Shown: positions 1-11,700, counted from the first letter of the stretch. The stretch: DNA of 64,000 nt from Hydractinia symbiolongicarpus (GCF_029227915.1 NC_079886.1:13511001-13575000); one strand, 5' to 3'. Translations and numbers: made by a program. The notes: generated by a model not told the origin, from the letters alone.

Positions 1-235
1 ATCAGCAAGGCAGGGTGAGGCAAGGGAACAGCAAGGCAGGGGCAGGTACCTTAATAGAAAATCTTCCCCCTACAACTCAAAGATTACGTATGCTCAATAT
101 ATCTTAAGATATGTATCATATTAGTCCAGGAGTATAGAAATTATTAAGGTGCAAATATTTTTAATTCAATAGCTCAAACAAAGGTCTCAAATTTGTATCG
201 GTTCAATATATATACAGTGAATCATGCACAGCTGT
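1..235 (+). repeat. Dispersed repeat related to 11,440-11,570
   Basis: The stretch around 40-235 follows the same course as the tail of the Polinton relic at 11,465-11,570. Shared pieces in order are GGGGCAGGTA, CCCCCTACAA, a CTCAATxTA block and a closing ATACAGTGAATCAT. The first 50 bases are a G-rich AGCAAGGCAGGG-like low-complexity tract. No coding signal is seen. It may be another copy of the same deletion derivative, cut by the window edge. Confidence 0.4.
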
Positions 236-390
236 TTCGTAGCGGACAAAATTGTTACGAAAAATTAATTAATTTGTCCTCTCAGTTAAAACAGGATATC
301 TCAAGAACGAAATAAGATTTTTATACTCTGTAAAAAGATTAATAATCTCAGATAAATTGTCCATATTATTAAAAAAAATTTTTGGACACC

Positions 391-900
391 TGTCCGAAAT
401 TGATAAATTTAGGCCAAAATATCTAAAAATTACCATTTATATTACCACAATATCTCTGGAAAAGAGTTAAGAAAACATGTTTTTATGGTCCACAGGTTGG
501 GTTAAATATCTGGACTGAAAATTACTTAATTTTATTACTGTCCGAAATTGTCGAAAGGGTTATTTTTAGGCCAAATGTGAGAAATATGTGAAAAATGGCT
601 TTTAGAGCCTTAATGTATACTTAAAATTCGTTTATCAGCTGAATAAAAGATCATTTAAGATGATGGAGATGAAATATTAATCTGTCCGAAATTGTCTGAA
701 GGGTTATTTTTGTACCAAATGTGAGAAATATGGAAAAACTGCCTTTTGAGCATGAATGTATGCTTAAAGTTCATTTATTAACTGAAGAAAAAACATTACT
801 TTGGATTCTAAGGCCATTAAAGATGATGTAGGTGAAATATTTGTCTATCCGAAATTGTCCAAAGGGTCACTTTTGGTCCTAAGGTTTTTCGGGCTAAATA
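391..900. repeat. Degenerate tandem repeat, ~145-165 bp unit
   Basis: TGTCCGAAATTG or a close variant recurs at 391, 539, 683 and 846. Each is followed by similar text (AAAGGGTTATTTTTAGGCC, then AATGTGAGAAATATG). The copies are old and diverged, with no open frame. The rest of 236-1900 shows no recognisable gene. Confidence 0.6.
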
Positions 901-2102
901 TGTGACATCTATATATTAAATAAAACGTCATTCAGAGTCGACAGTTTCAAAATTTTAGTTTATCAGGCTAGTAGAAATTATATCAAGTTGTGCATAAATA
1001 GGTTATTTATTAAATACATTCAATATATACAAAGTAATCATCTTGTGTTTCTTTATAAATTGTATAAAATAGCACCCAAAATCTTGTGATAAATCCAAGA
1101 TTAGCTAGCTAGCTATAAACATATTTGATTTCAACAATTCCATCTTGAGAAAGTCTTAACTAAATAGAAAAAAGAAGTATTAAGTTACTTAGCTACAGGA
1201 CATGATGCAAAATGCAAAACTGTAGGAGCAAAAAATAGCTACTCTTTACAAAAAATGTAAAACAGGGGAAACAAGATTACAAAAGATACAATTATCCAAA
1301 CTTGAAGTTTTGCAACACATAAAACAATTTCTCAAAACCAAGGGTGCTCTAATAGCAATAATATAAAATCCCTGCAACACAAAGTAGTTCACTGTTTTAT
1401 CCCTTACCTCGTGCTTTGCCAACCCTTAGCTAACTTCAAAATTGCTAAAACACTGTTGTCTCGCTTATTCCAGCATTTTTGAAAAATTCTGGTTTGGAAC
1501 AATAATTTCCGGGTCCAGCAATCAAGTAAAAAATAAAAACCATTTTTTGGGAAAAAACCATACCTGACAAAACATTAAATCCCATAGCTGTGACCAGCTT
1601 AGAAGTTTAGATACTTATTTATTTGAACAGAAAAGGGATCACACTACATCAAATTGCCGTGTACCACTTCGGCAACTTTTTCTCCTCTTTTTTAGCGCCT
1701 AAAGAAGACTCAAAGTTTATTGTTTGCTAGACCAACGGTGCACGGCACGGGCCGATAGAACCATGTTTCCAGGCCCCTCATACCAATTTTCAAGTCCGTA
1801 GCTAGTAGCCCGGCGTTGAGTAATTAAGCTATTAATAACTTAGCTAGATTAACATACCATTAACATACATTTCTTTCTTCGTTTTCTTGAACATAACAAG
1901 CCCTTCCCGTCAGTTGCGATATATATGACTTAGATTGAGTTTGAGGCGCTATGTGTCTGAGAAAAGGTCTCGTGATGTTAGTAAAAGTCATTCTTGGATC
2001 GCGTGGCTAAAGGCAGATTTACCTAAACTGGAAACGGCACCATTTACTGAAGATATTATTTCGGCTTGTCTGTTCAGTATTGATATTACTGTGGAAAGCT
2101 TA

Positions 2103-2172
2103 TCATTTCTTGAACATGATAGTTTAGTAGGCGACGTTTCAGGAGATCCTTCTCCCATCATCGGGCAAATTA
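2103..2172 (-). ncRNA. Hammerhead-ribozyme-like motif of a Penelope-like element, copy 1
   Basis: Read on the minus strand, the segment has CCGATGA, a stem (GGAGA-AGGA-TCTCC) and TGAAACGTCGCC. This follows the hammerhead order CUGAUGA, stem II, GAAA. One core base differs (C for U) and the G of GAAA is preceded by an extra unpaired T. Penelope-like elements are known to carry hammerhead ribozymes in their pseudo-LTRs, and this motif sits just beyond a Penelope GIY-YIG relic. Stems I and III were not convincingly folded by eye, so activity is unproven. Confidence 0.5.
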
Positions 2173-2339
2173 AAATGATGTTGAGCATGTATTTAAATAA
2201 TTGCAGAGGATTGAAATTCATAAAAATTAACCAATCAGAAACGAGCTGATAATTACAGTTAATTACGGTAATTAACATTTTCGAACCTAGATGTAGGTAA
2301 CTACTTCTTCTATAGGGCTGGTCATCAAATCTCAGGAAG

Positions 2340-2870
2340 TTGATACGAGATGCTGTTTATGTGTTTGTTACGTGCTACACTGTTGATGGTTTCTTTAATC
2401 TTCCTGGCCGTTGTTCTGGATTCTCTGTCAATGATTTTTTTCTCATCCTAATTAAACTGATGACTTCTGCTCCAGCTGTGGTCCGTAATTTCGTTTTTCT
2501 TCACATCTCCGTTTCTCACTGTGCGCATATGTTCTTGTACTCGTTGCTTAAAATTTCTTTTTGTTTCGCCTATGTACACTGCATCACAATCTTTACACAG
2601 GATTTCGTAAACAACATTGCATTGTTCTTCCAGGTTTGTTTTTTTCTTTTGGTTTAGACAAAGTGCTTCTTAGGGTGTCTTTAGAGTTAAGAATGCATTT
2701 GATCTTGTGTTGCTTTAAAAATCGACGAAGCATCTCGCTAGTACCTGGAACAAAGGGTAGGAATGCTGATGCTATGAAATCCTCTGATGTTTCCTTGTCT
2801 CCATGGCATCTTCTGGTCATTTTATTTTCTACTTGCGTGATGACTTTATGACTGTATCCATTTGCGATTA
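2340..2870 (-). pseudogene. Penelope-like retroelement, C-terminal GIY-YIG endonuclease relic
   Basis: The minus strand encodes, in broken frames, a linker with LPFVPGTSEMLRRFLKQH and NTLRS-like NSKDTLRSTLSKPKEK. These are typical of the region between reverse transcriptase and endonuclease in Penelope-like elements. Then comes a GIY-YIG block, VVYEILCKDCDAVYIGETKR, with the arginine-rich continuation NFKQRVQE. Stops and frameshifts follow, and the reverse transcriptase part is missing. Hammerhead-like motifs lie on both sides (2103-2172 and 2890-2960), as expected for a partial tandem copy with pseudo-LTRs. The family call is strong; the copy is dead. Confidence 0.7.
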
Positions 2871-2889
2871 ATGCATTTCTAACACTGTG

Positions 2890-2960
2890 GAAAGTTTATT
2901 ATTTCTTAAACATGATAGTTTAGTAGCCGACGTTTTGGGAGATCCTTCTCCCATCAAAGC
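2890..2960 (-). ncRNA. Hammerhead-ribozyme-like motif of a Penelope-like element, copy 2
   Basis: The minus strand carries TTTGATGGGAGAAGGATCTC followed by CCAAAACGTCGGCTACTAAA. It is the same block as copy 1, with stem II as GGGAGA-AGGA-TCTCCC, a full six pairs. The core has drifted (TGATGG for CUGAUGA, AAAA for GAAA), so this copy is probably inactive. The flank on the 3' side (AACTATCATGTTxAAGAAAT) is also shared with copy 1. Confidence 0.5.
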
Positions 2961-3214
2961 ACCATTTACGCTTGGTACCATATTTAAAAAACAACAAAAA
3001 CTCCATCGTCGTGCTGAAAAGATGTCTCGCTCACTAAAAAATGTACTAAAGAATGACCATATTAAGTCGCTGGGAAACTGACTCAACAACGGCCGAATTT
3101 TTGATGCATAGATGGACGAGGTGCGGAAATCAATTAGAAATCCTATGTACTCTCCACCGTACTTCCTTTTCCTTTTATATTTGCCTTATTTAATGAGGAA
3201 ATGGGCTCTGCTTT

Positions 3215-4895
3215 GCTCCTCAAACACCTATAGTTAGCGGATTGTTTCCACTGTGAGCTGTGCTGACCAAGGGAAGTGTGAACCTTTTTTTTGAAGCTTC
3301 TCTTGTTTGATGAATATGACAATTTTTTGCCAAAAAGAATTTTGAGCGCATGTAATCAGGAGCAATGTGATTCATGGCTTTGAAAACTAATATGGCATCG
3401 TTTTCGTTGAGTAAATTATTCAATGAACCTGGGAGACAAGGGTATCCAAGTTTTTATGGGACGAAATAATTATTGTATCATCTGCATATAGATGGTGGTA
3501 GTTTGAATTAATGACAAATTTTAAGTCATCAATATACAAAAGAAAGAGCAGGGGCCCCAACACAGATCCCTGCGGCACTCCAAAAGCGTCTTCATGAAGC
3601 AGATCTGATCCTGTGTCGTTTACAAGAGTCAGATGCATTTGGCAGCATCTCTGATGCCAAAACACCATTATTTTTTTAACAAAATTCTATGATAAGCTTT
3701 TTTAAGGTCAATAAGCACAGCACAAACAAAGTTTTGTTGGTCAAGCTCAGTAAGAATAAAATCAGAAACATTGACTACTGCAGTTTCTGTGGAAAAGAGT
3801 TTTCGAAATCCGAACTGTCTATCATTCAGGAAGTTGTGCTCAGAAATAAATGAGACATTTGCCCATGCACTATACTTTTCAAAAAATTTTATAGGAATTG
3901 GCAAAATGGAGATAGGCTGATAATTAGTAGGATCTGCCACTCTTAAAAATAGGCGAGACCCAAGCCTATCAATAAGAAAATAACACCCAAGCAATAAATC
4001 GCTCCCCCAATGTTACAATAATTTAGACTGGGTGAGCAAACTACATTGTAGAATAAGTTTATAAATGCATATTTTATTACAAAATCTATTTTACCTATTT
4101 TATCTTGTCTTTTTTCATATATTTTAGTTCTTTTTAATGCAAACAATAAGAAATATAACATTGCCTTTTATGAGATGAATTGATATTGCTCAGCCTGACA
4201 AAATTTTGTGGAACTGGGAGAGCAATTTATGGTTCAGCTATTTCTCAATTCTTGAAGTTGAGCGAGTCTTTGCCTGAGCAAGAGCAATCGCTCTCCCCTT
4301 ATTGATAGGCCTTGAGACCCTTTTAGTCTTCCAACATTTAGGTACATAACCAGTAAATAAAGATTTGTTGAAAAGACTTGATAAATAAAACTTAAAACTG
4401 ATGAACCTGCTTTTAGCAGTCGTGAACCAATTCTGTTCAAGCCTGTAACTTTAACTTTTAGTGAACTAATTATTTTTTTGACGGTTTTGGTCTCAATAGG
4501 AGCCCACCGAAAATTGTGTCTGCTAACAGGTGGATTAACATTAGTAGTGTCAGAAGAAAATATTGAGGCTAGTTTGGCACTAACACTGACAAAAAATGAT
4601 TGAATGTGTTGGAAATTTCCTTTGGGTGAGAAGTTTCTGTACCATCATTTTGGACTACTCGTTTTATCGAGGTAGTATTGCCTGACTTATAAGGAACCAG
4701 TTTGTTTGGGTTTTCTAAATTTGTTTTGGCCGTTTTTAAAAGTCCTGCAAAACGTCATTTTGCAGGACTTTCAAACTCGTTTTTGAGTCGATTTTTGAGA
4801 CCTATTACCTGGTTCCTTTTTTGTTTGAAAGCTTCCCAGTCTATAATGGATTTTGTTCGTTTTAAGAAGTCTCTTTCTTTGATAGCTATTATTAT
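3215..4895 (-). pseudogene. Non-LTR retrotransposon (LINE) reverse transcriptase relic
   Basis: Minus-strand pieces line up as the reverse transcriptase of a non-LTR element. They read, in order: SRLLKAGSSVLSF and CWKTKR-like text near 4440-4290; NYQPISILPIPIKFFEKY near 3910; FGFRKLFSTETAV and LIDLKKAY near 3810-3690; [19 protein letters not shown] near 3580; and the catalytic box YADDT near 3490. A thumb-like piece ends near 3220. About 270 bp of unrelated DNA (3965-4235) sits between the finger motifs, and frames change several times. The endonuclease domain is absent. It is a dead, 5'-truncated copy. Confidence 0.8.
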
Positions 4896-5470
4896 TTAAT
4901 CAAAAAATAAAATACTTCAACCAACAAGCCAGCGAGTTTAGAAGAAAAACATAATAATAAAAATAATGACAATAAATATTTAGCCTAGAAAATCATGAAA
5001 ACCTATAGTCAGTGAATTATTTCCACTAAGGGCCACTGACTAAAACAAAAAAGGTGCACAAAATGATAAACCTGATGCTCCCTCAGCTCAGTGAAACATA
5101 GTAAAAAAATTATAATCTGTTAAAGACGAACTAAGGAAAAAAAACTGCATGTATGTTCGTAATAAATACATTCTCACATATATATCACGAAAACATTGCA
5201 TAAAAATTTTAATTTTTTTTTATGTTCAAATTTTGGTTCTAACAGTAATTGCTAATATGAATCAAAAGTCAACTTGGTTCGTGCATATTTGTTTATTTAT
5301 GATGTAATTACTTTCACAAAATCACTTTCAGCTTTTTTATTGTGTATAATTATTTTATTGTGTATAATTATTTCACCTTTAAATGTTTCATATTGCACAA
5401 ATTCTAGCAATTAAATGAAAACACCTGTTGTCTTGAAAGTTTCTTTTAAAAAAAGGGTTTCATACATGTA

Positions 5471-5595
5471 CAGTCAAACCTGTCTATAACGGCCACTAAT
5501 GGGAACCAAAAATACTGGCTGTTCAAGACAAATGGCTCTGAGAACTTGGCCATAACAGCCATCTCTAGTTTTCGCTGGACAGGTTTTTGATGTTA
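5471..5595. mobile_element. Possible MITE with CAGTCAAACCTGTC termini
   Basis: The left end reads TACAGTCAAACCTGTCTATA. The right end, reverse-complemented, reads TAACATCAAAAACCTGTCC, a degenerate inverted match flanked by TA. Such ends are typical of small Tc1/mariner/pogo-related elements. The second terminus is weak, so the boundaries are tentative. Confidence 0.4.
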
Positions 5596-7129
5596 CAATT
5601 GTTGGGATGTTGGCAAACAAAGGTAAACAGGTTTGGGTTGAAATTACTGGTCTAAGATTCAATAAATTGCCCGTGGAAAACATGTGTGTAAAAGCTTGTA
5701 GTAGGAACATGGGCAGAGTAACTCCAGTTTTAAAGAAAAAAGTTGCATTGTCTATATGTATTAAGATAATTAGCACCCCTAGATAATTTGTTATCTCTTC
5801 TTATTTATAGTATTTTATCTCTTTAAAAGCTTGTAGTAGGAAAACGGGCATGGCCACTTCAGTGATAAGAAACACATCAATGCCTTATGTTTAATTAGTG
5901 TTATCAATCCGCAACTAATCCATCACCTTAAAAACTTGGATTGAATATGTTTTGGCTTTTTTTCTATTGCAAATCCCCACTGCATAAACATTGATGTGAT
6001 CTTTAAAGACATTAAAATGGTCCTAAAAATTAACAATACTGCATACTCTTAACTATTAAAAAAATTCAGTTATTATTGACAGCCTGGCAAATTGTTTAAG
6101 ACCATTCACCATGCACACTGCCATCATCATGTGAAATGGCTACATTTCGATGTTGCAATCCTGAGGCTCATGAACATCACTTTTCCAGACCCCTGAATTA
6201 AGAATAAAGCATGACAGCCAAAAAAAAAAAACGACGGAATTCAGTGGCAAAAAACATTCATGACGGCAATACAATTATTATGATATGTAGTGATACAAGT
6301 ACTCGTTTCAAAAGACAATGCCACATGACTATGATAAAAATCTGTGCGGCCGTTAGAAATAGAAGAAAACAATAACAAACATGTTTGCCAGCCTACGGCA
6401 GTGGTTATTTTTAGTAAAAATGAAAGGTCGTTTTCAACAAGATAACGTGAAAAAGAGTAAATATTTAAAATAGAGCTTGCGGTACATGCATTCTAAAGAT
6501 TAAGTGAAGATGAGGATATTATTAATTGTGCGATGTGAGTGATTTATTGCATACAGGAAATAAACATTTACCAGAACTAACAATGTCCTTCTTCCGTATA
6601 AGAAAAGTTGTGACGACAAAATTTTGCTGCAGTAAATTTAGAATACGACAGCTCCCGACTGCGAAAGTTAATCCGCTGTTAATTCCGAAGGCTGCTTTTG
6701 TCGCTGTCACTATATTGGACAAACGATTCTATGATTTTATTCGCAGGTATATACTAGTTGTTTTGGGAGATATTTTCTGTAAAAATTTCTTTCTTAAACT
6801 GCAATATTTTCGAATAATGTTTCGAACCATTGGTTTGATGAATCTTTGATATTAGCAGCCTGGCCTTGTTCTTCAACATTTAAGATTTCTTCCATGGAAG
6901 CACCATACAAAAAAAATTAAGTTTTCAATAAGAAAGTAGGTTATAAACAAACAAAATACTAAAAAAAAGGTTAACTATCCTTGTGATGTTGTGAACTACA
7001 CAATGGAGAACTATGTAAATGTTACGAGACCTAAAGAAACGAAACAATGCATGTTTACAGAATTGTTTTTGAACTAGCGTAGCACGCCAGGGTAAGCCAC
7101 AAGTAAAAGTGTTACCCAGCTTTTAAATA

Positions 7130-7720
7130 ACCTGTGGTGCAATTAATAAAGAACCGTGAACTGTGCCACACATTCAGGTGGAGCACTCTAGTACAGGAAT
7201 ACACTATGTCAGTGAAAGTACAAAAATGAATATTACTCTGGGCAGCGCGCTTAGTACAGGTAAACAATGTTGCACATTCATGTAGGTACTTCCAAAAAAA
7301 CTTCATCACAACTTCGGTTTAGCAGAAACACAGGAAAATGAAAAATGAATGTTACTCTGGACTGAGCGCTCAGTACAGGTAAACTGTGTTGCACACGAGT
7401 TTATGTGCAACATACCCTTTTAGCACAGTTTGTTACCCCGCCATAGCAAAAAAATTAGTCAATATTATTTTATTTTGCAGAATAAGTTTCAGTAAACGTT
7501 AACAAATTAATCATGACACCAGACTGAGCACTTATTCAGGTAAACTGTGTCACAAATGCATATAGGTGTAATAGCTTTTTCCCAGAAAAACTTATTACAA
7601 CTTAAATTCAAATAAAAATACACAAAACAGCCTGTTAACACATTAAATAGTAGGCGTAATACCATTTTTCAACAAACCTCTATCACAACGGTTTAAATAC
7701 AAAAACACAGGAAACATCCC
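7130..7720. repeat. Imperfect tandem repeat, ~120-150 bp unit
   Basis: Blocks recur with AGTACAGGTAAAC-TGTTGCACA, then TAGGT and AACTTxATCACAACTT, then AAACACAGGAAAA. GGTAAAC copies stand at about 7258, 7378 and 7526. There is no coding signal. Confidence 0.5.
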
Positions 7721-8396
7721 ACCGTTGCTCTGTCCAGCTAAAAAAAATTAATTTGCTGAATAAGTTTTTGACAGTAACAAAAAGTGTAGTTACATAACTA
7801 TATTTAGTATCATAAAAATTATGAAATAAGAAATTTGTTGTAGGTAGCTAAAAACTGCATTTGGCTACTTTCACTTTTTAGCCAGAGGTAGCTTAAGAGC
7901 TAGCCACAACCCCAACATAAATATAAATATTGATATACCAAACTGAATAAAAACTTAAAAAATAGAAATGAATACAGCTAGCTTCAGCAGAATGCTGCCT
8001 CGAAATCTACGTTTCTAGCTAAAATCTTAAAATAGTTTGGTTAAGATTTTTACATGCTATAGGGAAAGTGATAATATATTCCTTATATTTCTAAACAGTT
8101 ATGTGATGAGCAGCTATCATGAGAAATATAAAAAGGTAAACGTTAAGGTGTAGTTAGGCGCTGCTTCAAAAAAAATGGGAAAAGATTGAGTCTGCAAAAG
8201 CACTGTAAAAGCAATCCTTCCTTGTGGCCTTGTGGTTGTGATACTCTGGTGAACTCGTGATGTGACTTTAAGAAGATGTAAAAAAAGGTTGGTAGGACGA
8301 TGAAAAGGTTATGAAAAAATACAAATACTATGGTTGTTTCAGCATTGTTCAGGCGTGGTTAGAGGGAAGCCGTGATACGTAGCTAAGCTACCATTT

Positions 8397-8440
8397 TGTG
8401 TGACAGACAGACAGACGCATACGGGTATTATAATGTAGAT
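8397..8440 (-). mobile_element. Helitron-like 5' end, inverted
   Basis: On the minus strand TCTACATTATAATACCCGTA, then TGCGTCTGTCTGTCTGTCAC. It parallels the TCTxTATAATAATACG...GTGTCTGTCTGTG starts at 52,806 and 52,049. No body or 3' end was identified next to it. Confidence 0.4.
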
Positions 8441-9252
8441 GTTCTTAATTGTTCTTACGGAGTGTAATAAAGTTAAATTTTATAAGCTTACCTTTACCAC
8501 CTCTTTCAGCTACATCAAACCCACTGTTCATAAAACATTGGTAAATCATCTCTTGCAAAATTTCTTTTCAAGATCTGTTAAGTCAAGTAATAGCTTGCAA
8601 TACATTTTATTCCTTTAAGCAAGTCCTGTGCTGTTCCCTTCTTGTTACTTTTTATCTTGGCAATCATAAATTGCATCTGCATTTTGTAATATTTTAATGT
8701 TTCTAAAAATGAAGGGTATTTTTATCTTCATCTTTAAAATTAATTTGTTTAAAAGTAATTTGTTCCTTTGTGGATTACCAAGAACCTTACACCTTTCTTT
8801 CTCTCAATCCATGAAATGTTAGGAAATTTAGCGTCAGTGTTACTGTCCCTTTTTTAACTCCTAAAGTTTTATGTTTCATGTTCTTATTTCTAAAATTCAT
8901 AGAATGCTGTGGCATTACCTTTAAAATCTTCTCAAATATTTTCAATTTCTATGGAAAAAATATTTTTTACCAATCTCAAAAAAGCTTAAAATTTCTTATC
9001 GAAAGTCCTCAAATCTTCTCAAATTTGGCTCACTGGCAACACTGAGCATGGTCGACAATTTCCAGCATAATCAGCCATGTCCTAAAAAGTCCTGGTATTT
9101 TGATTTTCATTTCTGTGATCACGTGTATGCATTTTAGGTTAAAGCAATATCTAACATGTGTTCATGTATGTATCTAGTGGCATAGTATATATTATGTAAT
9201 TGGTTATTGTGAAAATGTTTTAAGATAATTAAATTTTTTCTAGACTTTTAAG

Positions 9253-9346
9253 ATGGATCAGATTCAACAAGCCGTCGAACCATGCAAAGAATTTTGTAAA
9301 GACTCCATTCGTCTTGTAAAAAGATGCACGAAGCCAGACAGAAAAG
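9253..9346 (+). CDS. SEC61G: Sec61 translocon gamma subunit, exon 1
   Basis: Codes for [20 protein letters not shown] followed by [11 protein letters not shown], the highly conserved cytosolic N-terminal helix of Sec61 gamma. Sec61 gamma is a small tail-anchored subunit of the ER protein-conducting channel (Sec61 alpha-beta-gamma). The exon ends in codon phase 1 at AAAAG|GTTAAG and joins exon 2 at 10,159. The start is the first ATG and fits the known N-terminus. This is the only clear host housekeeping gene in the window; its single intron (9347-10,158) holds no obvious element. Confidence 0.95.
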
Positions 9347-10127
9347 GTTAAGCTATAATACTTTTTTTGCGTTTATATGCGTTCATTTTATGTTAGAGGA
9401 GCAAGTATACTGTTAAAATCGGCAGGGTGGTCACGCATCCTCTAGAATCCTTTAAGTCCTCTTTTCTAAAAAACCTAATGCGACTAATAATAGTTTGATA
9501 GTCTGACTTACTATTTTCATTTAACTTAAATTTTTGTTTGTTTCGAAATGTCAGTTACTTATTCTTGTGTACATGACGATATTAGAAACAGTAGAGCCTA
9601 CTTACTTTTAGTCTAGTTGTTTGGCATGTAGTTATTTTCTGATATGTCTACTATTAGAAATGTATTTATTTTGTTTAGAAAAGTAGGAAAAAGGCCTAAA
9701 TGCAAAAGTAAATTTCAGTACTAGTAGGTTATTGAAAAGGAATTTGAAGTATTGCAAACAGAGTTAAGAATATAAGACAGCATGCTAAAGAAAAGAAACA
9801 TTTCAATCCGCTAGCAATAAAATAGTTTTTATTGTTGAAAAGCCTTCTGAAGGAGCTAATCCAGCAGAATAGAAAAGCAAGCCAATTCAAGTGATATAGT
9901 ATCAAGAGCATCAGAATCGAAAAGTAAGCTGTTCCATGTTTCCAGGTAGTAAAATTGCTTAAAAATTCACTTTCTCTAAAATCTTCTAAAATCTTTCTTT
10001 TACTTAAAAAAAAAATTGAGGCCACCCTGGTCGGATAATAAATTCCGGAATTATTTTTTAGGTGCATTTAATTTGTGATTTAACTTGTAACAAGTTACTG
10101 GTTGATAAAGTAGCTTTTCGCATATAA

Positions 10128-10268
<141 letters not shown>

Positions 10269-10517
10269 GTACGTTTGTTTTCTTCAGCTTATTTAAATGA
10301 TAAACATTAAAAATCATCCCGAATGAAACATTTCAGTATTATGTTTTCTACATTTTTTTAGCAAATGAAGCCGTGTGATTTTATTTATTGGAAAGAAGAA
10401 ATTTAATTTTCATATACTTGGTGTAATGTGCAGATAAACTTGTAATGCAAGATTTTTATGAAAGACAATATACAGAAGTCCGTGTTTGCTTTATTACTAC
10501 CTCGCCTTCGAGGATCT

Positions 10518-11477
10518 AGAGAATATAAAATGTATGTTCTAGCGCAGTCGCGTGCGCGCACTGCATTGACTTCACAGCAAATCCAGTAGCAACCGGCGGC
10601 ATCCTGCGGTATTATATTGAGCTCTGGAATTCAAAAGGATAAAGTCCCTATCATACAGCAATGAGTAAGGGGAATTCCCCAATAAGTAATGACGTCATAA
10701 AGTGCATCAAATGAGTCCAAAATTCCAGCGCAGGGGAAATTCCCTGATATTCATCAAAAATCAGCGCATGCGCAATAAAGACTAAACTGCGTTAGTTTTG
10801 AGCAGAATGAAATCTTCCGACAATGCAAAAATTCTATATAATAAAGAGAAATGGAAGTAAAAACTGTTAAACAATTACGTGATATTACAAAAGGTCGTGG
10901 TTTAACAGGGTATTATAGATTACGTAAGGCTGAATTGGTTGCCCTATTGGAGAATATATCACAGAAACCGGTCGGACCTATAACATCAGAGGATATGGAC
11001 GTCTTCGAAAGACAGGAGATGGCCAAGACCCGTCCAACCATCGGGGGTAAAATCAGGGAATGGTACAACTGGGTATTGCCCCCATCTGAGATGAATGTAT
11101 TCGAGAAACAACTGTCGAAAAATCGTTCCGTTGTAAGGGATAAAATGCAGGGATGGTATAATTGGCTTGTGGACGCCGTTCCAAAACCTATAAAAGAGGG
11201 GGTCAAGAGTACCTATGCGGCCTTTAAACGTAGGGTGATGGGGTTCTATAACGGGACAGCCAACACAAGGCGTACACTCCATGATGAGGTAGAAAAAGAG
11301 GCCAAGGAAGACTATCTATATGAATGGCCGGGGAAATATTTTACGCCACAGAAACATAAGCATGCTCATAATAGGACGTATCGGAGTTTCCGAATTCCCG
11401 ACATAGGAGGGGCCGTCGTTGACGGGTATATAGGGATGGTAAGACCCAACGTGAAAACCTTAGTTGGGGGGCAGGTA
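10518..11477 (+). mobile_element. Polinton-like relic: terminus plus SAP-domain end of polymerase
   Basis: Begins with a degenerate terminus (AGAGAATATAAAATGTATG, then TTCTAGCGCAGTCG) that matches the terminus at 47,096 and, more weakly, the inverted repeats of the full element at 29,335. The non-coding leader to 10,850 parallels 47,110-47,429 (GGAATTCAA, GGGGAATTCCCC, GACGTCAT, ACGCATGCGCA, AACTGCGTTAGTTTT). The SAP-domain reading frame follows. The rest of the element is missing. Confidence 0.65.
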
Positions 11478-11510
11478 TCAGATATCTTCTATATCTCCCC
11501 CTACAAATGA
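10851..11510 (+). CDS. SAP-domain N-terminus of a Polinton DNA polymerase B (truncated)
   Basis: 219 codons, open throughout. Residues 1-35 form a SAP motif (VKQLRDITKGRGLTGYYRLR, then KAELVALLE), a DNA-binding helix-extension-helix. After it come two similar blocks (FERQEMAKTRPTIGGKIREW and FEKQLSKNRSVVRDKMQGW), then the YRSFRIPDIGG...DGYIGMVRPNVKTL segment that, in related copies at 47,430-48,060, leads into the polymerase exonuclease region. Here the frame leaves the polymerase after about residue 205 and ends on SDIFYISPYK. The frame is intact although the gene is only an N-terminal stub, so it could still be expressed as a DNA-binding fragment; that is speculation. Confidence 0.65.
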   Translation: MEVKTVKQLRDITKGRGLTGYYRLRKAELVALLENISQKPVGPITSEDMDVFERQEMAKTRPTIGGKIREWYNWVLPPSEMNVFEKQLSKNRSVVRDKMQGWYNWLVDAVPKPIKEGVKSTYAAFKRRVMGFYNGTANTRRTLHDEVEKEAKEDYLYEWPGKYFTPQKHKHAHNRTYRSFRIPDIGGAVVDGYIGMVRPNVKTLVGGQVSDIFYISPYK

Positions 11511-11631
11511 AAGATATACTCAATGTAAGGTATTTATATTAAGGTCAATATACAGTGAATCATCTTAGCAGAATTATGTGTCAATATAATGCAAGCTAGT
11601 TGTTGTAGCCTGGTTGTTGTATTGTATTTCA

Positions 11632-11700
11632 TGCCCTGTCCAGGATTCGAACCTGGATCTCTCGTTTGCAAGAGTGTCATAGCCATTAGACCAACATGGC
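11632..11700 (-). tRNA. tRNA-like relic, anticodon arm not canonical
   Basis: On the minus strand the acceptor pairs GCCATGT with ACAGGGC (6 of 7). An A-box-like TGGTCTAATGG and a perfect T arm (CCAGG-TTCGAAT-CCTGG) are present. The anticodon arm CTCTTGCAAACGAGAG cannot form a normal 5-bp stem with a 7-nt loop, so no anticodon is assigned. It is probably a tRNA pseudogene or the head of a tRNA-derived SINE. It lies just upstream of a gag relic. Confidence 0.45.

Larger units (their letters stand above)
4900..9250. other. Gene-poor stretch with short repeats
   Basis: No exon with a recognisable product was found. The stretch holds a possible MITE (5471-5595), a 43-bp direct repeat at 5691 and 5823, an imperfect tandem family at 7130-7720 and an inverted Helitron-like 5' end near 8400-8440. 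The longest frames (for example 6526-6849) resemble nothing I recognise. Confidence 0.5.

Noticed and set aside
2340-2851. Plus-strand frames over the Penelope relic
   Set aside because: Antisense of the GIY-YIG coding strand, which carries the recognisable motifs.
6526-6849. 107-codon plus-strand frame
   Set aside because: No motif, no splice context, AT-rich and overlapped by an equal antisense frame.
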